From assembly GCA_965227145.1 (NCBI GenBank), contig OZ245730.1:2852001-2916000 (forward strand): a stretch of DNA of 64,000 bases, given 5' to 3'. The notes under the pieces were generated by a model. The model saw only the letters and a program-made list of their open reading frames with translations, was not told where the DNA came from and did no database searches. A program made the position numbers and the translations under genes. Of this stretch, positions 18,016 to 27,963 are shown piece by piece. Numbering within the stretch: the first letter of the stretch is position 1; each line of letters starts with the position of its first letter. This DNA is from JACKAQ01 sp965227145. GTDB taxonomy: Bacteria; Calditrichota; Calditrichia; RBG-13-44-9; J075.

Positions 18016-18228
18016 ATGAAGATACATAAAGAAAATTCCCTAGTTGCACTAACAGAAAGCGAATTGAAATCAGAAGCCAGAGAAGCAACCTATATGCTGA
18101 AGGGCAAAATTGTGGAAAAAGTCTGGAGGCACCGACCCAATGAAATAGTCATCCAGTTTAGTGATGGTACAAGTTTATTCGTGGATATTTCTGAAGGTGG
18201 GTTAGAATTATCAATTACAGAAAAATAA
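18016..18228 (+). CDS. Small conserved-looking protein (70 aa)
   Basis: 70 residues, soluble. The second half (KGKIVEKVWRHRPNEIVIQF, then FSDGTSLFVDISEGGLELSI) reads as a compact beta-sheet protein with an FSDGTxLFVD motif, which I recall only from small hypothetical proteins. Function unknown. About 170 bp downstream contain an A3-type tail before the attC. Confidence 0.78.
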   Translation: MKIHKENSLVALTESELKSEAREATYMLKGKIVEKVWRHRPNEIVIQFSDGTSLFVDISEGGLELSITEK

Positions 18229-18402
18229 ATTCTAAAATATTTACTTAAATTTGAGTGTGTTGTCAATAAGTACGTGCATTTGTCCGCGATTTGAAAAGCA
18301 AGGTTTTGGCAGGTTTTATTTTTTGGTTCTCTGTTTCATATCTGTGTTTTGGTCAGTCATAAATTTTTATTTTTCAATGCAGTGCAAATCAGTTTTTGCG
18401 GT

Positions 18403-18532
18403 TCTAACTATCGGTTGTACCGGACGCAACCGCAGGACTGTGCTTTTGTTCTAATTTTTAGTTTGTGCAAATAAGTTTAATAAAATCAGCAAATTCGGTG
18501 CAAGTGTTGCGCCGGTAAACCGGGTTGTTAGA
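18403..18532 (+). repeat. attC 26
   Basis: C/G stem; CAGGACTG instead of CAGGGCTG, right end CCGGGTTGTTAGA. Confidence 0.92.
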
Positions 18533-18866
18533 AGGCAAATCGAAAAAGGCTAAAAAGACAAAAACTGATTTTGGCTGTTGGGAAAACATAAATTTGTATC
18601 TGTTTTGGTTTACCAGATTGTGGTAAAAGATCGTTTTTTGGTGCCAGTTTCTACATGTCGTGTTTTTGCGTCGTTGGTTGCCAACGCATATTTTTTCTGC
18701 GGTGGTTGTTTGTGTGCAAGTTCGTTTTGTGCTGTTCTAACTTCCGGTTGTACCGGACGAAACCGCAGGGCTGGCAGTTTCTTTCTAAGTTATAAGTTGT
18801 GCAAATAAGTTGTATAAAATTAGCTAATTATGTGCCGGTGTTTCGCCGGTAAACCTTTTTGTTAGA
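18528..18866 (+). mobile_element. Gene-less cassette family B with attC 27
   Basis: attC 18736..18866, A/T stem. Family B frame open 18578..18808. Confidence 0.85.
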
Positions 18867-19242
18867 TTCAGGGTTGTAATTTTTTCAGAAAAGAAAAGGC
18901 TCCAAAAAATGGAGTAATTGCCAACGCAAAAATAATATTTGAAAGACGTCCGCGAAACAAAGTGAAAGCTAATTTGCGGGATAAATATTTAAGAGTCGGT
19001 TTAATTTATTGCCAGGTTTTCTCAAGTTTACAATTTGGTTTTGTGGCCAACTGCGGGCTTCTGTAAAAATGTAAGTCAGTTGGCGGAGCTTTGAAAAAAC
19101 AAAGTGTTGCGGTTCTAACTTTCGGTTGTACCGGACGCAACCGCAGGGCTGCAGTTTCTTTCTAAATAATATCTGTGCAAGTAAGTTTAATAAAATCAGC
19201 AGATTCGGTGCAAGTGTTGCGCCGGTAAACCGTGTTGTTAGA
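18862..19242 (+). mobile_element. Gene-less cassette family A2 with attC 28
   Basis: attC 19114..19242, C/G stem with GCTGCAGTTTC centre. Confidence 0.87.
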
Positions 19243-19618
19243 TTCAGTTTTGTATTTTGTCAAAAAAGAAAAAACTCCAAAAAACGGAGCAATTGCCAAC
19301 GCAGAAATAATATTTTAAAAACGTCCGCTTTCCGTAAGTGAAAGTCAATTTGCAGGATAAATATTTAAGAGTCCGCTTTTCGTAAGTGAAGGGTTTTCAG
19401 TAGTTTATATTTTTGATTGTTTGTAAATCTGTAAGTTTTGTGTGTTTTTTGCAGTGTATTTTTTCGTGGTAAACTTTAGTGTTGCGTTTCTAACTTTCGG
19501 TTGTACCGGACGCAACCGCAGGGCTGTGCTTTTGTTCTAAATTTTAGTTTTTGCAAATGGGTTGTAAAATATCAGCAAATTCGGTGGCAGTGTTGCGCCG
19601 GTAAACCGTGTTGTTAGG
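19238..19618 (+). mobile_element. Gene-less cassette family A1 with attC 29
   Basis: attC 19489..19618, C/G stem, R' GTTAGG. Confidence 0.87.
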
Positions 19619-19672
19619 CAAGTAAGTGAAATAATAATTATTAAACTTTCTCATACTCACCGAAGGTATCAT

Positions 19673-20179
19673 ATGGAACAATTTCAAACTATAATTTCGT
19701 TTATAATCTTGATTTTAATAATCTTTTTGTCAGTTTGGGTGGGCAAAATTCTTATTAGCTTGAAAAATGCAGTAAGTGCTCAAAAAGATGTAATAGACTC
19801 TTTCAAATCCCAAACTGATTACATAAAAAATATTCAAGAGGTGGTTAAAAATTTATATAACCCTGATGATATAGAGAATATTATACACATAAAAACACAA
19901 GTTAAAATTGAGGAACAGATTTCTCTTATAAAAGATGATAGCAAAAAAATAATGAAATCATACGATTTTTTATTAGACAAATACAAAGTATTATATAAGG
20001 ATTTTTATACTTTTGCTAGTCAAGTTGCTATTTATATATCTGATGACAAGCTACATCCAATTATTGAAGATATAGAAGACAAAGACACAAAAGAAAGCAT
20101 AACGGAAATTACACAAAAAACAAAAAATGATCTATTTGAGAGCATTAGATTGGCATTAGAAAACCGTAAACAGGCCTAA
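19673..20179 (+). CDS. Membrane-anchored coiled-coil protein
   Basis: 168 residues. One N-terminal membrane segment at about 6-28, followed by an almost entirely helical, charged region with coiled-coil character from about 32 to 125. Likely an inner-membrane anchored, cytosolic-facing or periplasmic coiled coil. Function unknown. The stop TAA lies inside the attC core CCTAAC. Confidence 0.82.
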   Translation: MEQFQTIISFIILILIIFLSVWVGKILISLKNAVSAQKDVIDSFKSQTDYIKNIQEVVKNLYNPDDIENIIHIKTQVKIEEQISLIKDDSKKIMKSYDFLLDKYKVLYKDFYTFASQVAIYISDDKLHPIIEDIEDKDTKESITEITQKTKNDLFESIRLALENRKQA

Positions 20180-20303
20180 CTTTCGGTTGTACCGGACGCA
20201 ACCGCAGGGCTGTACTTTCGTTCTAAATTTTAGTTTGTGCAATTGATTGTAAAATATTAGCAAATTGTGGCGTAGTGTTGCGCCGGTAAACCGTGTTGTT
20301 AGA
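20175..20303 (+). repeat. attC 30
   Basis: C/G stem, R'' CCTAAC shared with the preceding stop codon. Confidence 0.92.
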
Positions 20304-20679
20304 TTCAGTTTTGTATTTTTTCAGAAAAGAAAAGACTCCAAAAAATGGGGCAAAAGCCAACGCAAAGTTAATATTTTAAAGACGTCCACAAACCAAAGTG
20401 AAAGCCAATTTGCGGGATAAATATTTAAGAGTCGGCTTTTCGTAAGTGAAAGTTATTCAGTAGTTTATATTTTTGGTTGTTTGTAAATCTGTAAGTTTTG
20501 CGTGTTTTTCGCGGCGTATTTTTTTGTGGTAAAATTCAGTTTTTGCGGTTCTAACTTTCGGTTGTACCGGACGCAACCGCAGGGCTGTGCTGTTGTTCTA
20601 AATTTTAGTTTGTGCAAATGGGTTGTAAAACATCAGTAAATTCGGTGCATGTGTTGCGCCGGTAAACCGTGTTGTTAGA
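20299..20679 (+). mobile_element. Gene-less cassette family A1 with attC 31
   Basis: attC 20550..20679, C/G stem. Confidence 0.87.
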
Positions 20680-21052
20680 TTGAAAATTCCGTTAATTTCG
20701 AAAAGAAAAACTCCCAAAAATGGAGTGATTGCCAACGCAAAGTTAATATTTTAAAGACTTCCGCAAACGAAAGAGAAAGCCTATTTGCGGGATAAATATT
20801 TAAGAGTCCGCTTTTCGTAAGTAAAAGGTTTTCAGTAGTTTATATTTTTGGTTGTTTGTAATTCAGTAAGTTTTGTGTGTTTTCGCGGCGTATTTTTTCG
20901 TGGTAAATTTAAGTGTTGCGGTTCTAACTTTCGGTTGTACCGGACGCAACCGCAGGGCTGTGCTTTTGTTCTAAATTTTAGTTTGTGCAAATGGGTTGTA
21001 AAATATCAGCAAATTCGGTGCAAGTGTTGCGCCGGTAAACCGTGTTGTTAGA
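20675..21052 (+). mobile_element. Gene-less cassette family A1 with attC 32
   Basis: attC 20923..21052, C/G stem. Head subtype TTGAAAATTCCGTTAATTTC, shared with 47458, 48920 and 60615. Confidence 0.87.
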
Positions 21053-21375
21053 ATGCAAATCGGAAAAAACGAAAAACAAACTTGTTATTGGGAAAACATA
21101 AAGTTGTATCTGTTTTGGTTTACCATTTTGTGGTGAACGTTCGTTTTTTGGTGCCAGTTTCTACATGTCGTGTTTTTGCGTCGTTGGTTGCCAACGCGCG
21201 TTTTGTCTACGGTGGTTGTTTGTGTGCCAGCTCGTTTTGTGCAGTTCTAACTTTCGGTTGTACCGGACGCAACCGCAGGGCTGTGTTTTTGTTCTAAATT
21301 TTAGGTTGTGCAAATGGGTTGTAAAATATCAGCAAAGTTGGTGCAAGTGTTGCGCCGGTAAACCGTGTTGTTAGA
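21048..21375 (+). mobile_element. Gene-less cassette family B with attC 33
   Basis: attC 21246..21375, C/G stem. Family B frame open 21082..21297. Confidence 0.85.
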
Positions 21376-21416
21376 ATTCTAATGGAGTATAAATTGTTAA
21401 ACACAAGGTGATATTA

Positions 21417-22064
21417 ATGAAAACCGTTTTCCTCAAATTGGCTCTTATTTTTTTCGTTTTTCCTTCATTGTTATCTGCTGGTAATTATTCATTAAATTTG
21501 GGCGTCAATCATTCATGGTTTAAATATTACGACGATGGGCTTGATTTACTTAAAAATGATTTTAATCCCGGGTTCTCATTAGGGTTAATGAAAGAGTATA
21601 ATTTAAAGAGAAAACTTGACTGTAATACGGGTATAAGATTATTTAAAATAGGACGCTATCAGAAATTTGATGAGGAGTTCTATAAAGGCAGTGCAAAGAT
21701 TAGCCACTATTATATTGGCCTCCCAATCCATTTTAATTATAGTTTAAATTCAAGCTTTTACTCTTTCGTTAACATTGAACCTGGTTTACAAATTCGTTCC
21801 ACTATAAATACCGATGGTGATTTATTGAATGAGACTGGAACAATAACCGACGAGATGAATAGATTCAATCTGTTTTTAGGTGTTGGGTTAGGTAATACTT
21901 TCATGTTAGGAAAACGAAAGATGGGTATCGCAGCATCATTTAATCATGGGATTTTTAGAATATCAAAAGACGAAGAATATTCAGATGGTGATAATGGCTC
22001 AAGAAGTTGGCTTAAATGGAAAGCTTTTGAAGTATTAATAAATGTTAGATATTATATTAAATAA
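21417..22064 (+). CDS. Outer-membrane beta-barrel protein, copy 1
   Basis: 215 residues. Signal peptide to about residue 21 (FFVFPSLLSAG), then alternating beta strands with aromatic girdle residues (YSLNLGVNHSWFKYY, HYYIGLPIHFNYSL, FEVLINVRYYIK at the end). This is the pattern of the PorT/OmpA-like eight-stranded barrels common in Bacteroidota. AAGGTG at 21405-21410 acts as Shine-Dalgarno for ATG 21417, which decides the start over an upstream GTG. An identical protein is encoded at 33425, with the same upstream leader but a different attC. Confidence 0.88.
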   Translation: MKTVFLKLALIFFVFPSLLSAGNYSLNLGVNHSWFKYYDDGLDLLKNDFNPGFSLGLMKEYNLKRKLDCNTGIRLFKIGRYQKFDEEFYKGSAKISHYYIGLPIHFNYSLNSSFYSFVNIEPGLQIRSTINTDGDLLNETGTITDEMNRFNLFLGVGLGNTFMLGKRKMGIAASFNHGIFRISKDEEYSDGDNGSRSWLKWKAFEVLINVRYYIK

Positions 22065-22083
22065 GTAAAACTCAATTTTCACT

Positions 22084-22212
22084 TCTAACTTTCGGTTGTA
22101 CCGGACGCAACCGCAGGGCTGTGCTTTCGTTTTAAATTTTAGGTTGTGCAAATAGTTGTAAAATATCAGCAAATTCGGTGCATGTGTTGCGCCGGTAAAC
22201 CGTGTTGTTAGC
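22084..22212 (+). repeat. attC 34
   Basis: C/G stem, R' GTTAGC. Centre differs from attC 52 after the identical gene. Confidence 0.93.
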
Positions 22213-22251
22213 CTGTTTGGTAGCGACAACCCCTATTAGATCAATTTTATA

Positions 22252-22908
22252 ATGGAATTAAATAAGCAATTTGTTAGCCAAGAATTCAAACTCTTTGGGA
22301 ATGGGAAGAGTTGGCTTAATTCCGGGCGTTTGTTCAACTGGCTGTTTGCAAGTTTTATGCTGAATTTTATTATATATTATTTTACAGAATATTTGTTGTT
22401 CCAATGGATTTTTTCCCCATTAACGATTCTACTTTTGTCAATGCCAATTGTCGGATATAGGACACAAGAAATTGTTCGTGGCAAGTTAATTGGGGATTTT
22501 GTAATTGATCCCGATTATATCCGAACAAGTAGTAACAAAATCCATTGGATGGAAATAAGAAACTTCACTTTTCATGTTGACGGATATAGAGGTGAGAAAA
22601 GAAAAACTTTAACTGAATATCTTGCTTATCACTCTGTAGATCCAAATTATGCTTCTGGCTTGAAGAATTACATCGAGTACAAACATTTGCACAATCTATA
22701 CCGTCACTATTTCTTGCTTGAATCACGTGAATCTTATGATTTATTTCTTGAAGTTATTAAGCAGCAGTATTACTTGGGGTATATCCAAACAATTAAATTC
22801 CGATCTAGCTTCGGATTTGATTACGCAGAGCTACAAACACATAAAAAATTGCGTGAAAAAGTATCTATGGAAATTAGCCGTAAAAATGGTAACGATACGA
22901 ATGAATGA
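22252..22908 (+). CDS. Membrane protein, unknown
   Basis: 218 residues. Two membrane segments at about 27-50 and 52-70, then a soluble region of about 145 residues beginning GDFVIDPDYIRTSSNKIHWM, again a PH-like start, followed by an aromatic-rich helical segment (YIEYKHLHNLYRHYFLLESR). Function unknown. Confidence 0.83.
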   Translation: MELNKQFVSQEFKLFGNGKSWLNSGRLFNWLFASFMLNFIIYYFTEYLLFQWIFSPLTILLLSMPIVGYRTQEIVRGKLIGDFVIDPDYIRTSSNKIHWMEIRNFTFHVDGYRGEKRKTLTEYLAYHSVDPNYASGLKNYIEYKHLHNLYRHYFLLESRESYDLFLEVIKQQYYLGYIQTIKFRSSFGFDYAELQTHKKLREKVSMEISRKNGNDTNE

Positions 22909-22937
22909 GTAGTTTTTGTTTATTATTAAAGAAGAAT

Positions 22938-23067
22938 GCTAACTTTCGGTTGTACCGGACGAAACCGCAGGGCTGTGCTTTCGTTCTAAAAAATAATTTG
23001 TGCAAATAAGTTTAATAAAATCAGCCGGTTGTGTGCCAGTGTTTCGCCGGTAAACCTTTTTGTTAGA
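22938..23067 (+). repeat. attC 35
   Basis: A/T stem but with the CTGTGCTTTCG centre, R'' GCTAAC. Confidence 0.92.
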
Positions 23068-23391
23068 TGGCAAAAAATAAAAGACGAAAAGCAATTTTGT
23101 CTTTGGGAAAACATAAGTTTTTATCGGTTTTGGTTTACCACATTTGGTAAACGTTCGTTCTTTTTGGTGGTCGTTTCTAAATGTCGTGTGTTTGCGTCGT
23201 TGGTTGCCAACGCGCGTTTTGTCTGCGGTGGTTGTTTGTGTGCAAGTTCGTTTTGTGCAGTTCTAACTTTCGGTTGTACCGGACGCAACCGCAGGACTGT
23301 GCTTTTGTTCTAAATTTTAGTTTGTGCAAATGGGTTGTAAAATATCAGCAAATTCGGTGCAAGTGTTGCGCCGGTAAACCGTGTTGTTAGA
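23063..23391 (+). mobile_element. Gene-less cassette family B (diverged) with attC 36
   Basis: attC 23262..23391, C/G stem. The first half of the body has diverged (TTTACCACATTTGGTAAAC hairpin) while the GTTGGTTGCCAACGC half is kept. Confidence 0.82.
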
Positions 23392-23724
23392 AGGCAAATC
23401 GAAAAAGGCTAAAAAGACAAAAACCGATTTTGGCTGTTGGAAAAACATAAACTCTTATCTGTTTTGGTTTACCATTTTGTTGTAAATGTTCATTTTTTGG
23501 TGCCAGTTTCTACATGTCGTGTTTTTGCGTCGTTGGTTGCCAACGCGTGTTTTGTCTGCGGTGGTTGTTTCTGTGCAAGTTTGTTTTGTGTGTTTCTAAC
23601 TGGCGGTTGTACCGGACGCAACCGCAGGGCTGTGCTTTCGTTCTAAGTTATAGTTTGTGCAAATGGGTTGTGTAAAATCAGCAAATTGTGGCGTAGTGTT
23701 GCGCCGGTAAACCGTGTTGTTATA
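23387..23724 (+). mobile_element. Gene-less cassette family B with attC 37 (mutated R')
   Basis: attC 23595..23724, C/G stem, but R' reads GTTATA instead of GTTAGA. Family B frame open 23437..23646. Confidence 0.84.
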
Positions 23725-24098
23725 TTAAAATTCCGGAAAAGTTGAAAAGAAAAAACTCCAAAAAATGGGGTAATTGCCAACGCAAAAATAATATTTATAA
23801 GACGTCCGCGAAACAAAGAGAAAGCCAATTTGTGGGATAAATATTTAAGAGTCGGTTTAATTTAGTGCTGGGTTTTTGCAAGTTTATATTTTGGTTTTGT
23901 GGTCAACTGCGGGCTTCTGTAAAAATGTAAGTCAGTTGGCGGAGCTTTGAAAAAACAAAGTGTTGTTGTTCTAACTTCCGGTTGTACCGGACGCAACCGC
24001 AGGGCTGTGCTTTTGTTCTAAAAAATAATTGTGCAAATAAGTTTAATAAAATCAGCTAATTGTGGCGTAGTGTTGCGCCGGTAAACCGTGTTGTTAGA
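23720..24098 (+). mobile_element. Gene-less cassette family A2 with attC 38
   Basis: attC 23970..24098, C/G stem. Head subtype AAAATTCCGGAAAAGTTG. Confidence 0.87.
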
Positions 24099-24529
24099 TT
24101 CAGTTTTCCATTTTTTCAAAAAAGAAATGACTCCAAAAAATGGAGCAAAAGCCAACGCAGAAATAATATTTTAAAGACGTCCGCTTTCCTTAAGTGAAAG
24201 GAAATTCGGTTGAAATATCGTTTTCGGGAGTTTGTGCACTCCCCTACTTTTTCTTGTTTTCGATAAGTGCGTGCTTTTGTCCGCAATTCAAAAGGTAGGT
24301 TTTGGCAGGTTTTATATTTTTGGTTTTTCTGTTTTCAATCAGTGTTTTGGTCAGCCATAATTTTTTATTTTTCAGTGCAGTGCAAATTAGTGTTGCGGTT
24401 CTAACTTTCGGTTGTACCGGACGCAACCGCAGGGCTGTGCTTTTGTTCTAAATTTTAGTTTGTGCAAATGGGTTGTAAAATATCAGCAAATTCGGTGCAA
24501 GTGTTGCGCCGGTAAACCGTGTTGTTAGA
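24094..24529 (+). mobile_element. Gene-less cassette family A3 with attC 39
   Basis: attC 24400..24529, C/G stem. Family A head joined to the A3 tail (GATAAGTGCGTGCTTTTGTC, then GTTTTGGCAGGTTTTAT). Confidence 0.86.
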
Positions 24530-24540
24530 AAACAATTATT

Positions 24541-24909
24541 ATGAGTGTCAGAACCTTAATTATAATTCTAATATTTGTTTCGAGTTTTTTTACTTCCTGC
24601 AAATTAAAAAACAAGATAAATCTTGAAGGTGATTTGTATTTTCAAATGATAGATTTTCATAAAATTTATTCTGACAAACCATTCATTAGACTTGTCTCGG
24701 AAAATAATGAAAAAATGATTCTATTTATGGATTCCAATGATTACGCTCATTTTGAGCAACTAAATTGCAATATGCTAAGATCAGAAAATAAAAAAATTCA
24801 TGTTATCGCAAAAGTTGAAAAAATTGCCGACAAAAAGAATAATTCATATAAAGTTATTAAGATTGAAAGCATTGAAAAGCTCGACGGTGAGACAGAATGT
24901 TATAAATAG
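24541..24909 (+). CDS. Small lipoprotein, copy 1
   Basis: 122 residues. Lipoprotein signal ending SFFTSC with the Cys at 20. The mature domain of about 100 residues is beta-rich with a basic linker, and resembles a small OB-like fold (VIAKVEKIADKKNNSYKVIK), though this is only an impression. An identical protein is at 57926. The 150 bp after the stop are an A1-type tail, so this is another gene joined to a family A tail. Confidence 0.84.
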   Translation: MSVRTLIIILIFVSSFFTSCKLKNKINLEGDLYFQMIDFHKIYSDKPFIRLVSENNEKMILFMDSNDYAHFEQLNCNMLRSENKKIHVIAKVEKIADKKNNSYKVIKIESIEKLDGETECYK

Positions 24910-25061
24910 AAATAAAAGCTTAATATGACGAATATTATTTGAGAGTCCGCTTTTCGTAAGTGAAAGGTTTTCAGTAGTTTATGTTTTTGGTTTTTTGCAA
25001 TTCCGTAAGTTTTGTGTTTTTTTTGCAGTTTTTGTTTCGTGGTAAAATTTAGTGTTGCGGT

Positions 25062-25191
25062 TCTAACTTCTGGTTGTACCGGACGCAACCGCAGGGCTGT
25101 GCTTTTGTTCTAAATTTTAGTTTGTGCAAATAAGTTTAATAAAATCAGCAAATTGTGGCGTAGTGTTGCGCCGGTAAACCGTGTTGTTAGA
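25062..25191 (+). repeat. attC 40
   Basis: C/G stem; starts TCTAACTTCTGG, the same unusual start as attC 98 after the identical gene, but the rest differs. Confidence 0.92.
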
Positions 25192-25523
25192 ATGCAAATC
25201 GAAAAAGGCTAAAAAGACAAAAACCGATTTTGGCTGTTGGAAAAACATAAACCCTTATCTGTTTTAGTTTACCATTTTGTGGTGAACGTTCGTTTTTTGG
25301 TGCCAGTTTCTACATGTCGTTTGTTTGCGTCGTTGGTTGCCAACGCACGTTTTGTCTGCGGTGGTTGTTTCTGTGCAATTTATTGTGTGCTGTTCTAACT
25401 GGCGGTTGTACCGGACGAAACCGCAGGGCTGGCAGTTTCTTTCTAAAAAATATTTGTGCAAATAAGTTTTATAAAATCAGCTAATTATGTGCCGGTGTTT
25501 CGCCGGTAAACCTTTTTGTTAGA
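25187..25523 (+). mobile_element. Gene-less cassette family B with attC 41
   Basis: attC 25394..25523, A/T stem. A one-base deletion before the attC makes the family B frame stop at R''. Confidence 0.85.
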
Positions 25524-25536
25524 ATGTAAGATTATC

Positions 25537-26076
25537 ATGATTAGAAAAGCATACAAGAAATTGATCCAAAATAATAAGTTTGCAATTGCTCTATTAATCC
25601 TTTTCCCGTTTAACGAAAATATTTCTCCACATTTAAGTTTTAGTAATGTATATATTGATCGATTCTTCCATTATTCAGGTGAAACCCTATTTTTCGTTGG
25701 CACTACAATTTTATTAGGGAGATTATATTTCTATATTAATCAATCAACAATAAAATATATTGTTGCAATACTACAAGTTATAAATGGGATAATACTATTT
25801 ATTGTAACATCGATATTTCTGATTACTTTATTAGAGTCTGAAATTGATTCTGTCAAATATTATTTCACCGAAAAAAATGAATATCAATATTATGTTCTGA
25901 GTAAACGCCGTTCGGCTCTTGACGATATGTTAGTAAATATTTATAAAGAGAAGAAGATATTCTTGTTTATTAAACATAGAGAGTGGGTTTCAAAAACCGA
26001 ATTTGACGAACTGAATATCGATCAAATTCAGCTTGAAAATGAATACTGGAAATTTTATAGCGCAAACGTCAGATAA
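25537..26076 (+). CDS. Membrane protein, unknown
   Basis: 179 residues. Hydrophobic segments at about 16-30, 48-68 and 76-101, then a polar C-terminal part of about 75 residues (YYFTEKNEYQYYVLSKRRSA onward). No family recognised. ATG at 25537 is the first inside the cassette. Confidence 0.82.
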   Translation: MIRKAYKKLIQNNKFAIALLILFPFNENISPHLSFSNVYIDRFFHYSGETLFFVGTTILLGRLYFYINQSTIKYIVAILQVINGIILFIVTSIFLITLLESEIDSVKYYFTEKNEYQYYVLSKRRSALDDMLVNIYKEKKIFLFIKHREWVSKTEFDELNIDQIQLENEYWKFYSANVR

Positions 26077-26104
26077 TAATTCAATTTATTGTTATACAGT
26101 TTGT

Positions 26105-26234
26105 TCTAACTTTCGGTTGTACCGGACGCAACCGCAGGGCTGTGCTTTCGCTCTAAATTTTAGTTTGTGCAAATAAGTTTAATAAAATCAGCAAATTGTG
26201 GCGTAGTGTTGCGCCGGTAAACCGTGTTGTTAGA
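26105..26234 (+). repeat. attC 42
   Basis: C/G stem, centre with AATAAGTTTAATAAAATC. Confidence 0.93.
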
Positions 26235-26560
26235 ATGCAAATTAAAAAAGACGAAAAACATTTTGGGTTGTTGGAAAAACATAAACTCATATCTGTTTTG
26301 GTTTACCAGTTTGTGGTAAACGTTCGTTTTTTTTAGTACCAGTTTCTACATGTCGTTTGTTTGCGTCGTTGGCTGCCAACGCGTGTTTTGTCTGCGGTGG
26401 TTGTTTGTGTGCAAGTTCGTTTTGTGCGGTTCTAACTTTCGGTTGTACCGGACGCAACCGCAGGGCTGTACTTTCGTTCTAAGTTTTAGGTTGTGCAAAT
26501 CAGTTGTAAAATATCAGCAAATTGTGGCGTAGTGTTGCGCCGGTAAACCGTGTTGTTAGA
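26230..26560 (+). mobile_element. Gene-less cassette family B with attC 43
   Basis: attC 26431..26560, C/G stem. Two extra T in the T-run before AGTACCAG break the family B frame in this copy. Confidence 0.84.
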
Positions 26561-26577
26561 GCAATGGTAAAACTGTA

Positions 26578-27192
26578 ATGAAATCTGTATTAATCTCGTT
26601 GTTTTTATATTTCATTTTTTCAGGTTGTGCTGCAACAAGTAATGCTCATTTTAAAACTGTTTATTTACAAACCCCTGAAATTGAGATTTCATTAGCAATA
26701 ATAAATAAACCTAATCAGAATTTAGATTCCTTAGAGCTTGCTGTTAATATCAAAAACCGAAATGACAAATCAATATATTCAACACTTTCACTGCAGAATT
26801 TGAGTGAAATGAATAATATTTTTGACATTTGGGTTGGATATTCTTTGCTAAATGATATCACCGAAAATTTAATTTATGCCGAATCCAGCAATAGCAATTG
26901 GTTTAAGTCGATTGAAGCTGAAATTCCAGTTCACGAAATAAAAGGTGGTAAATCTAAAAGTTACTCATACAAATATGCTATTCATGATTTTAAATCAGAC
27001 GAAACAGTTTATGATATTAAAAAATTCGAATATGATATAACGTTCTGCTATATAGATTCACCAGTAGAAGCTGGGATTAAGAAAGACAAGTCAAATAATA
27101 ATATAATTTGGTTTAGCAGTTATATCTCATTTTTGAAATGCGAACAATTAACCGGATCTATGTCATTCTATTTACCAAATAGTGTAAAATAA
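26578..27192 (+). CDS. Lipoprotein, paralog 1
   Basis: 204 residues. Lipoprotein signal FIFSGC with the Cys at 17. The mature part is an all-beta looking domain (EIEISLAIINKPNQNLDSLE, ending near LTGSMSFYLPNSVK). Paralog at 29098 differs at 7 residues, so these are older duplicates than the identical pairs elsewhere in the array. The two are separated by two other gene cassettes and one gene-less cassette. Confidence 0.85.
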   Translation: MKSVLISLFLYFIFSGCAATSNAHFKTVYLQTPEIEISLAIINKPNQNLDSLELAVNIKNRNDKSIYSTLSLQNLSEMNNIFDIWVGYSLLNDITENLIYAESSNSNWFKSIEAEIPVHEIKGGKSKSYSYKYAIHDFKSDETVYDIKKFEYDITFCYIDSPVEAGIKKDKSNNNIIWFSSYISFLKCEQLTGSMSFYLPNSVK

Positions 27193-27208
27193 ATTTAAAG
27201 TATGCAGC

Positions 27209-27338
27209 TCTAACTTTCGGTTGTACCGGACGCAACCGCAGGGCTGTGCTTTTGTTCTAATTTTTAGTTTGTGCAAACAAGTTTAATAAAATCAGCAAAT
27301 TGTGGCGTAGTGTTGCGCCGGTAAACCGGGTTGTTAGA
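27209..27338 (+). repeat. attC 44
   Basis: C/G stem, right end CCGGGTTGTTAGA. Confidence 0.93.
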
Positions 27339-27348
27339 TTCAAAAATT

Positions 27349-27906
27349 ATGGAAACATTCAATAGTAATTGGTTTATTTTCTTTAAAGAAATTATTTTGA
27401 AATCTGGAAAATTCAATCTTGAAACACCTGTAAAGATAAATCAGGTTTATGAGGTCACATTCAAAAGCATTAATAACAACATTAATACTAAAATAATCTG
27501 TACGATTGATTATTTGGATGACTTATTAATATCAATAAATTTTGATAATCCAAAAACGCCAGGATTATCAAAATATCAAGAGAATGAATATTTTTATAAA
27601 TACGATTTCTATGAAAACGGTTCCCACGGTTCGCCTGGGCTGGAATATATTGAGCTAAATACAAAAGTTATAAAAAATTTTTTGCTGAACGGGCTACGGG
27701 GCTATGAAATTCAGTATTTTAATAACGGTAAACTAAATAAAGCAGATTTGTTTTTTGAGTCTAATCCACTATTCTTTAATACAACAGTTTATTTCGAGAA
27801 TCGAGGGTGTTTAAGAAGTTTATTTCCATCTCACTATGAGAGAAACTTAACTTTTCAGACGTCTAAAATAGAGTATAAGAAATTGTTTGAATTGTGTAAA
27901 GCATAG
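27349..27906 (+). CDS. Unknown soluble protein (intact copy of the gene broken at 2491)
   Basis: 185 residues, no signal peptide, mixed alpha/beta, with a glycine-containing motif FYENGSHGSPGLEYIELN near the middle. Family not recognised. This is the undisturbed version of the gene that an IS630 element interrupts at 2956, and the encoded residues agree up to the insertion point and beyond it. Confidence 0.86.
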   Translation: METFNSNWFIFFKEIILKSGKFNLETPVKINQVYEVTFKSINNNINTKIICTIDYLDDLLISINFDNPKTPGLSKYQENEYFYKYDFYENGSHGSPGLEYIELNTKVIKNFLLNGLRGYEIQYFNNGKLNKADLFFESNPLFFNTTVYFENRGCLRSLFPSHYERNLTFQTSKIEYKKLFELCKA

Positions 27907-27963
27907 CATTTCTAAATATAGGTTGTTAAATGAATAATTCCTAAAAAACAATTTACTCTATTT

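Noticed and set aside
20848..21051. Short + frames containing LYRTQPQGCAFVLN and similar
   Set aside because: They are translations of the attC itself plus the A1 tail, repeated wherever that combination occurs.
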